Of a DNA stretch of 64,000 nucleotides, positions 52,574-61,567 are shown one piece after another. Every line of letters begins with the position of its first letter. Position 1 is the first letter of the stretch. The DNA comes from Flavobacteriales bacterium (GTDB taxonomy: Bacteria > Bacteroidota > Bacteroidia > Flavobacteriales_F > PHOS-HE28). The stretch is taken from contig JAGFIV010000060.1 of NCBI GenBank assembly GCA_024103275.1, forward strand, positions 1 to 64,000, read 5' to 3'. A program made the translations under genes and the position numbers. The notes under the pieces were generated by a model. That model made no database searches and was not told where the DNA came from. It worked only from the letters and a program-made list of their open reading frames with translations.

Positions 52574-54019
52574 TTACTGATACGTGGCCTCCACCGCCTC
52601 GATGGCCCGGACACCCCGATAGTAGACATAAAGGGCGGCCGGCACATAGCGCAGTTCCACCTCCTTGTAGGTGAGGGTAAGCGACCGGGTGCGGGTGGTC
52701 ACCACCGCCCAGGGCACCTTGTTCTGCTTGGCGAAGGCCACCAGGCTCTTCAATTCGCCGGGCTGCTCCGCGTAGCGATCGCTCCATTTCACCTCGCACA
52801 GGTGGTCTGGCTTCAGCTTCGCGTTCAGCCGCACCAGGTCCACCTCGCCTTCACCGCGCCCCTCCTTCCAGCTGGCGTAGTACACCGGCTCGCCCAGCGT
52901 GAGGTCCTGCGCGTACACCGCCGTTTCCACCAGGGCACCGAAGCCGGGGTCGTTCTCCGGCAGGGGGCCGAACAGCGCGGTGCGCAGGCTCGGGTTGGTG
53001 AGGTACACCTTGAACCCGTGCTCCCGCTCGTACCGCCTGGCGCTCATATCCAACCGGCGCAGGCGGCGGATCAGGTAGGCGGCCTCCAGGTACTCCAGGA
53101 ACTTGCGGATGGTGAGGGCGTCCACACCGCTGGTCGCGCCCAGCGAGCCATAGCTGAACACCTGCCCGCTGTTGTACGCCACCACGCTGAAGAAGCGGTT
53201 CAGCTCCTGCACGTCCGCTATGCCGTACAGGCTGGGCAGGTCGCGCAGCAGCACCTTGTCCACGATGTCGCTGCGGATGAAACGCCCGGGGTCCTTCTGG
53301 ATCAGCGGGTCGAAAAGCGCCTCCGGATAGCCCCCGAAGGTGATGTACTGCACGAAGAGCGCGTTCAGCGCATCGATGTCGATCGTATCGTGGAAAGGCT
53401 GCATGGCGCCGCCCCATTCGCGTTTTGTGCGCACCATCAATTGCTGGCGGTCCTGCAAGTGCAGGAACTCATGGAAGGTGAGCGGCGGCAACAGGAACTC
53501 CGTGAAGCGCCCCGCCCCGCTTTCCCGGCTCTTGGTCTTCAGCGCCGCCGCCGCGCTGCCGCTCACCACGAAGCGGGTGCGCGGGTAGGTGTCCACCAGC
53601 ACCTTCAGGTCGCGCTCCCAATCGGCCAGGTACTGGATCTCGTCGAAGAGCACATGGAAGCCCGCCGGGTCATCGTCCTTCAGCGCCGCGCGGCACAGGC
53701 GGAACAGGTCGTCCAGGCGCATGCGGCCGTACACCGGCTGGTCCACGCTCAGCAGGCAGATCTTCTTGGGCGGCACCCCGCTCTCGATCAGCTGCTGAAC
53801 GCATTGCTGCATCATCACCGTTTTGCCTACCCGGCGCGGGCCCAGCAGCACCACCGCCCGCCGCACCTTGGCCTGCACCAGCCGCATGAAGGGCGAAAAG
53901 AAGGCCCGGTGCCGCATGGCACGGTAAAGCTCATCCACCCCGGCACCCGTCCACCACGGGTTCTCCGTGCGGATGCGGGCCTGCACATGCTCCTCAGAGG
54001 GCGGCTTTATGCTGGACAT
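52574..54019 (-). CDS. AAA (AAA_14) ATPase with DUF4143 domain
   Basis: 481 residues from MSSIKPPSEEHVQARIRTEN; a TTG at 54037 gives six more. Walker A is LLGPRRVGKTVMMQQ, Walker B is HVLFDEIQYLADWE, sensor-like RFVVSGSAAAALKTKSRES follows, and the DUF4143 domain contains GALVETAVYAQ and LCEVKWSDR (a nuclease-like E-x-K). The family is abundant in Bacteroidota and its function is unsettled. The gene is flanked by related palindromes, and its -7 box is 4 bp before the ATG. It interrupts a decayed type I restriction locus. Confidence 0.88.
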   Translation of the reverse strand: MSSIKPPSEEHVQARIRTENPWWTGAGVDELYRAMRHRAFFSPFMRLVQAKVRRAVVLLGPRRVGKTVMMQQCVQQLIESGVPPKKICLLSVDQPVYGRMRLDDLFRLCRAALKDDDPAGFHVLFDEIQYLADWERDLKVLVDTYPRTRFVVSGSAAAALKTKSRESGAGRFTEFLLPPLTFHEFLHLQDRQQLMVRTKREWGGAMQPFHDTIDIDALNALFVQYITFGGYPEALFDPLIQKDPGRFIRSDIVDKVLLRDLPSLYGIADVQELNRFFSVVAYNSGQVFSYGSLGATSGVDALTIRKFLEYLEAAYLIRRLRRLDMSARRYEREHGFKVYLTNPSLRTALFGPLPENDPGFGALVETAVYAQDLTLGEPVYYASWKEGRGEGEVDLVRLNAKLKPDHLCEVKWSDRYAEQPGELKSLVAFAKQNKVPWAVVTTRTRSLTLTYKEVELRYVPAALYVYYRGVRAIEAVEATYQ

Positions 54020-54023
54020 GATG

Positions 54024-54031
54024 CAAATATA
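54024..54031 (-). promoter_or_regulatory. -7 box of the AAA/DUF4143 gene
   Basis: Minus strand TATATTTG is an exact TAnnTTTG match, 4 bp before the ATG at 54019. Confidence 0.5.
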
Positions 54032-54046
54032 GCCCAAAATGACATT

Positions 54047-54070
54047 TTAAGCATATCTGAATATGCCTAA
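54047..54070. promoter_or_regulatory. Degenerate palindrome upstream of the AAA/DUF4143 gene
   Basis: TTAAGCATAT-CTGA-ATATGCCTAA, one mismatch in the arms. It shares TTAAGCATATC and ATATGC(T/C)TAATC with the perfect palindrome at the other end of the gene. Centred about 40 bp before the predicted transcription start, it would be well placed as an operator. Confidence 0.6.
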
Positions 54071-54171
54071 TCTGCATGTATATGCAGGTTTATCTATTGA
54101 ACCGGTCGCACCCCCCCGGCCCGCTTCAAAAGGCCCATCTTCGGGCCTCCGCAGTTCCACTTGGATCCCCT

Positions 54172-54541
54172 ATGCTCGATTCCGTCACCAAACGCCGCAT
54201 CGACTCCTGCCGCGACATCCTCGTGGGCAAGGTGCCCGACCCCCGAAGCCAGATCGAGCAGATCACCGTGGCCCTCATCTACAAGTTCATGCACGACATG
54301 GACCAGCAGGCCGTGGACCTCGGCGGCCAACCCAGCCTCTTCGCCCGGCACAAGGTGGACGGCCGGGAGAAGGACTTCGCCCAGTACGCCTGACCCCGGC
54401 TGGCACGGCAAGGCGGCGGTGCTGGCCGCCACCGGCGTGGAGGCCGCGCAATGGCACAAGGTCATCAGCCAGCTGCTGGAAGCCGGGAAGGTGCGGCAAC
54501 AGGGCCTGAAGAAGGGCGCGAAGTACTGCGCGGTGGCGTGA
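54172..54541 (+). pseudogene. HsdM N-terminal remnant joined out of frame to a winged-helix tail
   Basis: 54172-54393 encodes 73 residues beginning MLDSVTKRRIDSCRDILVGK and ending DFAQYA, a clear match to the N-terminal domain of a type I HsdM. After the stop, the +1 frame continues WHGKAAVLAATGVEAAQWHKVI ... KKGAKYCAVA, which looks like a winged-helix domain tail. The methylase core is absent. This and the hsdR remnant point to a second, decayed type I system. The origin of the tail is uncertain. Confidence 0.7.
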
Positions 54542-54624
54542 GCCATTGGCGCTTTGGTCCCTTCCCGGCTTCCATCCGGGGTGAGCGTTCCATCGTCACA
54601 CCCACGGCCGGCTGAATGCCCGGC

Positions 54625-55080
54625 TCACTTCTTCCGGTAATCCGCCGGGAGCAGCTCGCCGGTTTCCGTGCGGATGTAGGTCTCCGCGCCGGGCACGATG
54701 TCCGTGTTCTGGGCCGAGACGCACAGCCAGCCCGCGCCGCCTTTGCGCACCACGAAGCTGAAGACCGTTTGGCGCGTGCCGGCCTTTCCGCCCAGGTCCG
54801 ATTGGCCGCTGAGGCGCATGCGCACATGCACCACCGCCACGTCGTCGGCCAGCTGCCGCACCTTCACCCGCCCCATCTTCAGCGTGGAATCCTTGAAGAT
54901 CACCTTCAGGCCGTAGTCATGCGCCGCGAAGATGTCCGCGCGGTTCTCCCACCACAGGCCCACCACGTTCACGAAGTCGGCGTCCTCCTCGAAGAGCGCG
55001 GCCATGAGGTCGGCACGCCGGGCGTTCCAGTGCTCCACGAAAAGCCGGGGTACATCCTCGGGGCGTTCGGCGGTGTTCAT
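54625..55080 (-). CDS. SgcJ/SnoaL-like (NTF2-fold) protein
   Basis: 151 residues from MNTAERPEDVPRLFVEHWNARR. The NTF2-like pattern is seen in LMAALFEEDADFVNVVGLWW and VAVVHVRMRLSGQSD, then FSFVVRKGGAGWLCVSAQNT, typical of the SgcJ/EcaC family. Members are annotated oxidoreductases without proof of activity. It is the last gene of a minus-strand run with efflux and hydrolase genes. Confidence 0.82.
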   Translation of the reverse strand: MNTAERPEDVPRLFVEHWNARRADLMAALFEEDADFVNVVGLWWENRADIFAAHDYGLKVIFKDSTLKMGRVKVRQLADDVAVVHVRMRLSGQSDLGGKAGTRQTVFSFVVRKGGAGWLCVSAQNTDIVPGAETYIRTETGELLPADYRKK

Positions 55081-55126
55081 GCTTTTGTCATGGTGCCTCA
55101 TGCCCACACTTTGCTGCACGCAAATT

Positions 55127-56335
55127 TTAGGCGCGTTCGTTGCTTGGCGTGGTCTTGGACCTTCGCGCTCCTTGCAGGATCAGGGCGGCCAGCACGCTCA
55201 TCACCGCCATGACGGCGAACATGGTGAAGGAGGAACGGGTGACCAACACGCCCACCAGCGCCGTGGTCAGCGCGCTGACGCCCATCATGCACGCACCCAT
55301 CAGGGCCGATGCCGAACCGGAAAGCGCTTTGAACGGTGCGAGGGATGCGGAAACAGCGTTGGGATAAACCAGGCCGATGGCGAAAAGGACCACGAACAGG
55401 CTGGCCACGACCCAGGAAGAGGGCAGGTCGGGTTGCACCCAGGTCAAAGCGGCCATGGCCACCGTGAGGACGACCAGCAGCAACAGGCCCCTGTCCATCA
55501 CCTTCAGGTAATGCGCCTTGCGTACCAGGCGGCTGTTCATGTAGTTGCCCAACAGCACGCCGGACGCACTGATCCCGTAAAGAAGGGCGAAGGCACCGGC
55601 ATCCACCTTGTAGTAGCCCATGAACACCAGGGGCGAGGAGGCCACGAAAGCGAAGATCACCGAATTGGACAGGCTCCCGCCGATGGCGTAGGCCAGGAAC
55701 GGCCTGGTCCGTAACACGGTCAGGTAGTTCGTGCCCGCATGGCGCAGGCCGGCATTCGGGTGGGCCTCCCCGGTTTCCGGGAGATACAGCAGCAGGGCCA
55801 GCGTGATCGCGGCCCCGAACGCGGCCAGGAAAAGGAAGTTGGCCTCCCAGTTGAATGAGGCCACGAAGTAGCTGCCCAGGCTGGGCGAAACGATGGGGGC
55901 CACACCCAGCACCAGCATCACCAGCGAGAATGCCCCGGCACGCCTGTCCGGCTTGTACACGTCGCTGATGATGGCCATGGCGGAAACCATGCCGGCACTG
56001 CCGCCCAGGGCCTGAAAGAAGCGAACCAGCGCCAACTGGTCCAAGGTGGCGGACCAGGCACAGCCCAGGGAGGCGATCACATACAAGGCCTGTGCCCACA
56101 GCAATGGGGTGCGCCGCCCGTACCGGTCGATCAACGGGCCGAACGCCAATTGGCCGATGGTGATGCCGATGAAGTAGGTGGTGAGGGTGAGTGCCACCCT
56201 TTGGGGAGCGACCCCGAATTCCGTCGCCATGTGGGCGAAGCCCGGGATGTACATGGCAATGGACAAGGGGCCCAACGCGGCCAAGAGACCGAGCAGGGTG
56301 ATCAGGAGCGTTCCGTTGATCTGCTTTTTCGCCAT
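55127..56335 (-). CDS. Bcr/CflA-type MFS multidrug transporter
   Basis: 402 residues with 12 predicted transmembrane helices. The DHA1 signature is in GPLIDRYGRRTPLLW (between helices 2 and 3), preceded by SIAMYIPGFAHMATEFGV, typical of the Bcr/CflA drug-resistance family. The protein would export drugs or metabolites with proton antiport. It lies in a minus-strand run of detoxification-type genes. Confidence 0.9.
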   Translation of the reverse strand: MAKKQINGTLLITLLGLLAALGPLSIAMYIPGFAHMATEFGVAPQRVALTLTTYFIGITIGQLAFGPLIDRYGRRTPLLWAQALYVIASLGCAWSATLDQLALVRFFQALGGSAGMVSAMAIISDVYKPDRRAGAFSLVMLVLGVAPIVSPSLGSYFVASFNWEANFLFLAAFGAAITLALLLYLPETGEAHPNAGLRHAGTNYLTVLRTRPFLAYAIGGSLSNSVIFAFVASSPLVFMGYYKVDAGAFALLYGISASGVLLGNYMNSRLVRKAHYLKVMDRGLLLLVVLTVAMAALTWVQPDLPSSWVVASLFVVLFAIGLVYPNAVSASLAPFKALSGSASALMGACMMGVSALTTALVGVLVTRSSFTMFAVMAVMSVLAALILQGARRSKTTPSNERA

Positions 56336-56417
56336 TTCGTCCTGTTGGTCATGCGGGGGTTGGTCCAGCCCGATCGGCGAGGATCGCCGGAGGCAACAAC
56401 AAACCGCAGGGGCATGT

Positions 56418-57284
56418 TCAGCGAGCGAACTGTTGCTTGTGGTCGCGCACGAATTCCTCCAAGCTGCGGGGCGGCCTGCCGGTGATCTGTTCGATCACCC
56501 CGGAGACCTTGGCGGTGGCCCCGCCATGGCGCCAATACGCGTACAGGGCAAGGGTGCCGGCGGCCAACCATACGGGCACACCGGCCTTGCGCAAACGGGC
56601 CCACGCCTCATCCTCACTTTCGCGGCGGTGCTCCACCGGGTATCCGAGCTCCGCTGAAAGCACCTTGGCCACTTCATCGTGTGTACGGCCGGCCGGCCCG
56701 GTGAGCACAAGCTTCTTGCCTTCCCAGCCGCCCCGGATGAGCACTTCAGCGGCCACCGCCGCGATGTCGCGGGTATCAACGAAGGGTACCAACCCGTCGC
56801 CGGCCGCGGACGGGAGCCGGCCCTGGCGGATGTCTTCCACCTGGCCCAGGAAATTCTGCAGGTAGGCATGGGGACGCAGCAGGGTCCAGGCCATACCGGA
56901 ACGCTCCAGTGCCTGCTCCACGAGGTAATGCCAAAGGCCGATCACCGATTTCGAATGGATGGAGGCACCCAGCGCGGAGAGCTTCACCACCCGCCGTACT
57001 CCCGCCTGTTTGGCGGCATCAATGGCGTTCAGCTGGGCGGGCACCATGTTGTCCATGTTGCCGGTGAGCAGGAAAAAACTTTCCGCCCCGGACATGAGCC
57101 GGCCCAAGCTTCCCTTGTCGGCCAGGTCGCCCGCCACCCATTCCACGCCGGGCAGGCGCGGGGCCTTGCCCGGATGCCGCGACAACGCCCGCACCTTCGC
57201 GCCACGCGCAGCGAGCAACCGCAGCAGTTCGCTGCCCACGGTTCCCGTACCGCCCGTCACGGCGATCACTCGGTCGTTGGACAT
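56418..57284 (-). CDS. NmrA-like NAD(P)-binding protein (atypical SDR)
   Basis: 288 residues from MSNDRVIAVTGGTGTVGSELL; starts at 57302 or 57308 are possible and would add a short polar N-terminus. The Rossmann motif GGTGTVGSELLRLLAARG, VRALSRHP and KLSALGAS are as in the atypical SDR/NmrA group. These act as NADPH sensors or quinone oxidoreductases (QorB-like). Substrate unknown. Confidence 0.87.
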   Translation of the reverse strand: MSNDRVIAVTGGTGTVGSELLRLLAARGAKVRALSRHPGKAPRLPGVEWVAGDLADKGSLGRLMSGAESFFLLTGNMDNMVPAQLNAIDAAKQAGVRRVVKLSALGASIHSKSVIGLWHYLVEQALERSGMAWTLLRPHAYLQNFLGQVEDIRQGRLPSAAGDGLVPFVDTRDIAAVAAEVLIRGGWEGKKLVLTGPAGRTHDEVAKVLSAELGYPVEHRRESEDEAWARLRKAGVPVWLAAGTLALYAYWRHGGATAKVSGVIEQITGRPPRSLEEFVRDHKQQFAR

Positions 57285-57449
57285 GTTCTTGTCCTCGTTC
57301 ATGGTCATATCCGGTTCTGCTTTCATCCAAGTATAGTTATGTCGGTCCGTTGTTCCGCAAGGCACGCCGATCCAGGGCCCCGCAAAGGCGTTCGGCGTGG
57401 CGGCCCCGGGGCCGCCACGCCGCTTGCGCCCTTCAACAGGAAAGGAGGT

Positions 57450-58130
57450 TCATACCTTCTCGGAGTCCAGCACCTCGTTGTTCCTCACCACGTCCTGGGC
57501 CTTCAGGTAGGCTTCGTACAGCAGCGGGTACTTGGGGTAGATGTGCGCGGTGGCCATGCCCCATTCGTTCACGTCGGGCCGGTTCAGCGTCGCCTCCAGT
57601 TCGGCCACGCATCCGCCCGTATCGATGGGCACCACGCCGGCCTGCACCAGCCGCGCGAGGGTGATCTCATAGGCCATCCGCGAGCTGGCGCCGGAGGCAT
57701 CGAACACCGCGAAGACCTGGTAGCCGTCGGCCACGGCCTGGATGGCCGGGAAGGCCATGCATACGTTGGTGAGCGTGCCGGCGATGATGAGCTGCTTCTT
57801 GCCGGTGGCCTTCACCGCGGCCACGAAATCCGCGCTGTCCCACGCGCTTAGCTCACCGTGGCGCGCCACGTACTTGGCATGCGGGGCGTACTTGTGGATC
57901 TCCGGGATCATGGGGCCGTTGGGGCCTTGCGGGGCCGAGGCGCTGGTGATCACCGGGATCTTCGCCAGGCTCGCCACCTTGGCCAAGGCCGTCACGTTCT
58001 CCCGCAGGACCCGTGCGGGCATGTCTTCCACCAATTGGAATAAGCTGCTCTGGTGGTCGATCAGCAGCATCGCCACGTTCTTGGGGTCGATCATCGGCTT
58101 ATTGCCGTTGAAGTTTGCAGGTGTGCTCAT
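57450..58130 (-). CDS. Isochorismatase-like cysteine hydrolase (YcaC-type)
   Basis: 226 residues from MSTPANFNGNKPMIDPKNVA. The catalytic Asp lies in AMLLIDHQSSL and the catalytic Cys in IAGTLTNVCMAFPA; length and the ASGASSRMAYE region fit the YcaC-like group. It hydrolyses an unknown amide or ester. Same-strand neighbours are a barrel protein and an NmrA-like protein. Confidence 0.88.
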   Translation of the reverse strand: MSTPANFNGNKPMIDPKNVAMLLIDHQSSLFQLVEDMPARVLRENVTALAKVASLAKIPVITSASAPQGPNGPMIPEIHKYAPHAKYVARHGELSAWDSADFVAAVKATGKKQLIIAGTLTNVCMAFPAIQAVADGYQVFAVFDASGASSRMAYEITLARLVQAGVVPIDTGGCVAELEATLNRPDVNEWGMATAHIYPKYPLLYEAYLKAQDVVRNNEVLDSEKV

Positions 58131-58274
58131 GGTTGTGTGATCTTGTTCCACAAAGGTCACCGGGCACAAGGCCCCTTTCCATTGATCTGGGTCACATAAT
58201 GACCGGGCTGTGAGTCCCAAGCGGATGGGGCATCCCTGTGGCAAGGTGCACAACGCCCGTTCGGGATCCTTGGC

Positions 58275-58961
58275 CTAGAACAGCAATGCCCCGAGGAAGA
58301 GGCCATACTCATCCTCGTGTACCTTGAATGGACCATAGGTGGAATAATTGGCGCCTGCCCCGAAGCGGAATGTCCGATAGCTCACGCCGAGCCGAAGCCG
58401 CACGTAGCTGAAGGCATGCATGTCCAATTCCAGGTTTTGGTTGTACAGGCCCTGCACGCGGCCGTAAAGCTTCCAATCACCCTTCAACCTGGGCGTGTAC
58501 TCCGCGAAGCCGAACAGTTCGCCATTATGCCCCTGGCTCAGGTCGATCCGTGGCGCGAACAGGATAAAGAGATCACCGGACCGCACATGGTATTGAATGC
58601 CCGCCGTGGGCCGGAATCCGTCCACATGGTCGGTGATGGCCCCCGCGTTGATGCGTAGGTTCCTCAGCAGTGCGAACGTGAGGTGGGCCTGGCCCATGAA
58701 CTGGTCCTTGCGCAGTTGCTCCTCCGGTTGATAAACCCCGTAGAACTCCGTGATGGCGAAGATGCCGAAGCGGCTGGAGGGTGCCAGCGGCTTGGAATAG
58801 TTCGTTGCGAGGAGCATGCCCCGCGTGCCGGCGAAAGGCTCCAGGTTCACTGGACTACCGGCCGGTGGCGGAGCTGGCGCAGGTGCTGCTTCCTGGCCCC
58901 GTAGCGGGGTGAAGCACATCAGGGAGAGGACGAACGGAATGAGCTTGGCGAAAGGACGCAT
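58275..58961 (-). CDS. Outer membrane beta-barrel-like protein
   Basis: 228 residues with a signal peptide (FAKLIPFVLSLMCFTPLRGQ), a short Pro/Ala linker and alternating hydrophobic strands of barrel type, ending in Phe (LFLGALLF), the usual last residue of outer membrane barrels. I recognise no named family. It may be a small porin or adhesin. Confidence 0.7.
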   Translation of the reverse strand: MRPFAKLIPFVLSLMCFTPLRGQEAAPAPAPPPAGSPVNLEPFAGTRGMLLATNYSKPLAPSSRFGIFAITEFYGVYQPEEQLRKDQFMGQAHLTFALLRNLRINAGAITDHVDGFRPTAGIQYHVRSGDLFILFAPRIDLSQGHNGELFGFAEYTPRLKGDWKLYGRVQGLYNQNLELDMHAFSYVRLRLGVSYRTFRFGAGANYSTYGPFKVHEDEYGLFLGALLF

Positions 58962-59050
58962 GGTATGTGGATGAATGGTTTTTAATGCACGCGGCCCAGG
59001 CTTTCCGACCGGGGCCGCGCATATCGGTTCCGTGTGCCGGGGAAGGATCC

Positions 59051-59515
59051 TCAGGCAACCGCCTGGGCCGTCCTCGCGGTCCGGGCGGCATCCAGGCTGC
59101 CTTTGCCGCCACCCATGATCAACGAGGCGCCGATCAGGCCGAAGAGCAGCACGAAGTATTCGATGCCCTCGCCTTGGCCTTCCACCGCGTTCCAGTTCAT
59201 GAAGAATGTGCCCAGGTCAATGGAAGTGGCCAACACCCCGATGAAATTGAAGGCGATGGCCAATGCGGCAAACCGCGTGAAGAGGCCCGCCGCCAGCAGG
59301 ATGGGCGCGAAGAATTCCACCATGATCACCAGGAACCCCAGGATCCATGGGGCGCCCACGGTCCCCGTTACATAGCCCATGAAGCCGGAGAAGCCGTAAC
59401 CGCCGAACCAGCCCAGCAGCTTCTGGGCACCATGCGGGAAGATGGCGATGGCGATGGCGAGGCGCACGATCAACGCGGCCGTGTTGTTTGCGTCCGTCCG
59501 AAGGAAGTTCTTCAT
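59051..59515 (-). CDS. DoxX family membrane protein
   Basis: 154 residues from MKNFLRTDANNTAALIVRLA, with four hydrophobic segments; FPHGAQKLLGWFGG is the DoxX signature. The family includes quinone-related oxidoreductase subunits and is common beside Crp/Fnr regulators, as here. The start was chosen to match the family N-terminus. Confidence 0.88.
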   Translation of the reverse strand: MKNFLRTDANNTAALIVRLAIAIAIFPHGAQKLLGWFGGYGFSGFMGYVTGTVGAPWILGFLVIMVEFFAPILLAAGLFTRFAALAIAFNFIGVLATSIDLGTFFMNWNAVEGQGEGIEYFVLLFGLIGASLIMGGGKGSLDAARTARTAQAVA

Positions 59516-59603
59516 GTTGAATGTGTTTTTACGCGGCAAAGGAAGACCTGCCGGCATCCCGCATCCGTTGATGCAGGTCACAAAAGGACAAGTGAAGGAA
59601 AGG

Positions 59604-60251
59604 TCAACGATCCTCGCCGAGGTGCCTGCGGACCCGGCTCAGTGTCTCGCGGCTCATGCCCAGGTACGAAGCGATCATGTACTGGGGAACGCGCTGGAAA
59701 ATGTCCGGGAAACTGGCGAGCAGGTTCTCGTATTTGGCGCGGGCATCGGTTGAGATGGATTCAATGAACCGGTTCTGGGTGCTGACCAGGTTGTTCTCCA
59801 TGATCAAAAGCTGGTAGCGCATGAACACGGGTACCTCGGCGAGTATCGTGTCCCAACCTTTGCGCGATATCTGGAGCACCTCTGAATCTTCCAGGGCCTC
59901 CACGTGGAATTTGGAAGGCTTCCCCGAGCTGAAGCTTCCCAGGTCGCCTACCCACCAGCCCGGCAGGGAGAACTGGAGGATGTGTTACTGCCCGTCACCA
60001 TCCAGCACGAACGTGCGGAACAAACCCTGCTGGACGAATGCAGCGTGAACGGCAACCTCGCCGGCCTGTAACAAGTACCCTCCCTTCGCAATTTCCAGGG
60101 GATGGAAATGGGGCTCGCAACGCGCAAAATCCTCATCGGAAAGCTTGACATGCTCCCTCATTTTGCCAAGCAGGAGATCGAACATCAGGCTGATCGGGTG
60201 GTTCAAGGTTCTTTCTCGAAGATGTTCCGCCGGGTCAATGGCTTTATGCAT
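59604..60251 (-). pseudogene. Crp/Fnr-family regulator interrupted by one in-frame stop
   Basis: The 215-codon frame reads from a cyclic-nucleotide-binding-type domain (GGYLLQAGEVAVHAAFVQQG) to an HTH (RVPQYMIASYLGMSRETLSRVRRHL). At 59985-59987 a TAA follows VLDGDGQ and precedes HILQFSLPGWWVGDLGSF in the same frame. At that point relatives usually have Glu (GAA), so one G-to-T change explains it. The true start may be further in (60185, MFDLLLGKM). It would otherwise control the DoxX-to-SgcJ run downstream. Confidence 0.85.
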
Positions 60252-60354
60252 CCATGGGGGCCAGGGTCGGCGATGCCGCTAAAGATAGCGGGCCACCCAG
60301 GACCTGGCATGCTGACGCATGCGAGGCCGACCGGTCGGTGGGCCGGGGAACGGC

Positions 60355-60362
60355 TATCTTGC
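60355..60362 (+). promoter_or_regulatory. Candidate -7 box for the M28 peptidase gene
   Basis: TATCTTGC, 3 bp before the ATG at 60366. Confidence 0.4.
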
Positions 60363-60365
60363 ACC

Positions 60366-61559
60366 ATGCGCCGTGCCCTTCTCGCAGCAGGACTGGCCGT
60401 TTGGTGGCAAGGTGTGGTTGCACAGTCCCTTCCGGTCCAGCAGGCCATCAACGCCGTGAATGCCGACTCGCTGGTGTGGCGGCTGGAGCGGCTGAGCGGC
60501 GAGGTGCCGGTGGACGTGGGCCAGGGCGATACGCTGATCCTCTCGCGGCACAAGACGCAGCCGGGGAATGTGATCGCTGCGCAGTGGATCCAGCAGGAGT
60601 TCACGCGGATGGGTTATGCGCCCGTGGTGGAACCGTTCGGGGCGTTGGGGGCGAACATCCTGGCGGAGAAGGCGGGCCTGGTACACCCGGAGCGGAAGGT
60701 GATCATCTGCGGGCACTACGACAGCATGCCCGGCGGCACCACGGCGCCCGGAGCGGATGATGACGGCAGCGGCAGCTGTGCCGTGCTGGAGGCCGCGCGG
60801 GTGCTGGCCGGCCTGGGTTTCGAGAACACCTTGGTCTTCGCGCTGTGGGACGAGGAAGAGCAGGGCCTGGTGGGCAGCGCCTACCACGCTGCGGCGGCCT
60901 TCGGGAACGACGAGGAGATCACGGCGGTGATCAACATGGACGCGATCGCCTACGACGGCGACGGTGATGGCCTGATGCGGATCCACACGCGGCCCGTGGC
61001 CAACAGCATCGCCATCAAGGATTCGGCGCTGATGGTGAACACCACGTACGGCCTGGGCCTGGACATCGCCGTGAACAACCCCGGCGAGACGTACAGCGAC
61101 CATGCCTCTTTCTGGACGCAGGGCTACGGCGCCATCCTGGTGATCGAGGATTTCGACGACGACCCGAACCCGCACTACCACACGCCGAGCGACCGCCTGC
61201 AGTACCTGGACACCGCCTACTGGCGCGGGCTGGCACGGCTGGCCATCGGCACCGCGGCGGTGATGGCCGTGCCGGTGATCGATGCGGGCATGCGCGAAAC
61301 GCGGAGCAGCGAGACCTTGGCGATCTATCCGAACCCCGCGCGGGACAAGGTGGAAGTGCGCATGCTGGTTGGCACAAAGGCCGATGTATTTCCGGTGATC
61401 ACGGACCCAACGGGAAGAGCGGTCCGTGATGTGCGGATCACGAAGGCCGCGGATAACGGCTGGACCTTGGACCTGTCCGGCCTGGCGCCGGGTGCGTACC
61501 TGCTCCGCGTGCAGGATGGTGCGAAGGTGCTGACGGGCCACATGGTGCGTTGGCCATGA
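60366..61559 (+). CDS. Secreted M28-family zinc peptidase with T9SS sorting domain
   Basis: 397 residues from MRRALLAAGLAVWWQGVVAQ, a signal peptide. Metal ligands of the M28 family are visible: His and Asp in ICGHYDSMPGG and GADDDGSGS, Glu pair in WDEEEQGLVGS, Asp in INMDAIAYD, His in HYHTPSD. The last about 75 residues are a type A T9SS sorting domain (LAIYPNPARDKVEVRM ... APGAYLLRV). It should be a surface aminopeptidase. The upstream in-frame extension is rejected because the signal peptide and -7 box fix the start. Confidence 0.9.
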   Translation: MRRALLAAGLAVWWQGVVAQSLPVQQAINAVNADSLVWRLERLSGEVPVDVGQGDTLILSRHKTQPGNVIAAQWIQQEFTRMGYAPVVEPFGALGANILAEKAGLVHPERKVIICGHYDSMPGGTTAPGADDDGSGSCAVLEAARVLAGLGFENTLVFALWDEEEQGLVGSAYHAAAAFGNDEEITAVINMDAIAYDGDGDGLMRIHTRPVANSIAIKDSALMVNTTYGLGLDIAVNNPGETYSDHASFWTQGYGAILVIEDFDDDPNPHYHTPSDRLQYLDTAYWRGLARLAIGTAAVMAVPVIDAGMRETRSSETLAIYPNPARDKVEVRMLVGTKADVFPVITDPTGRAVRDVRITKAADNGWTLDLSGLAPGAYLLRVQDGAKVLTGHMVRWP

Positions 61560-61567
61560 CGGCAGCC

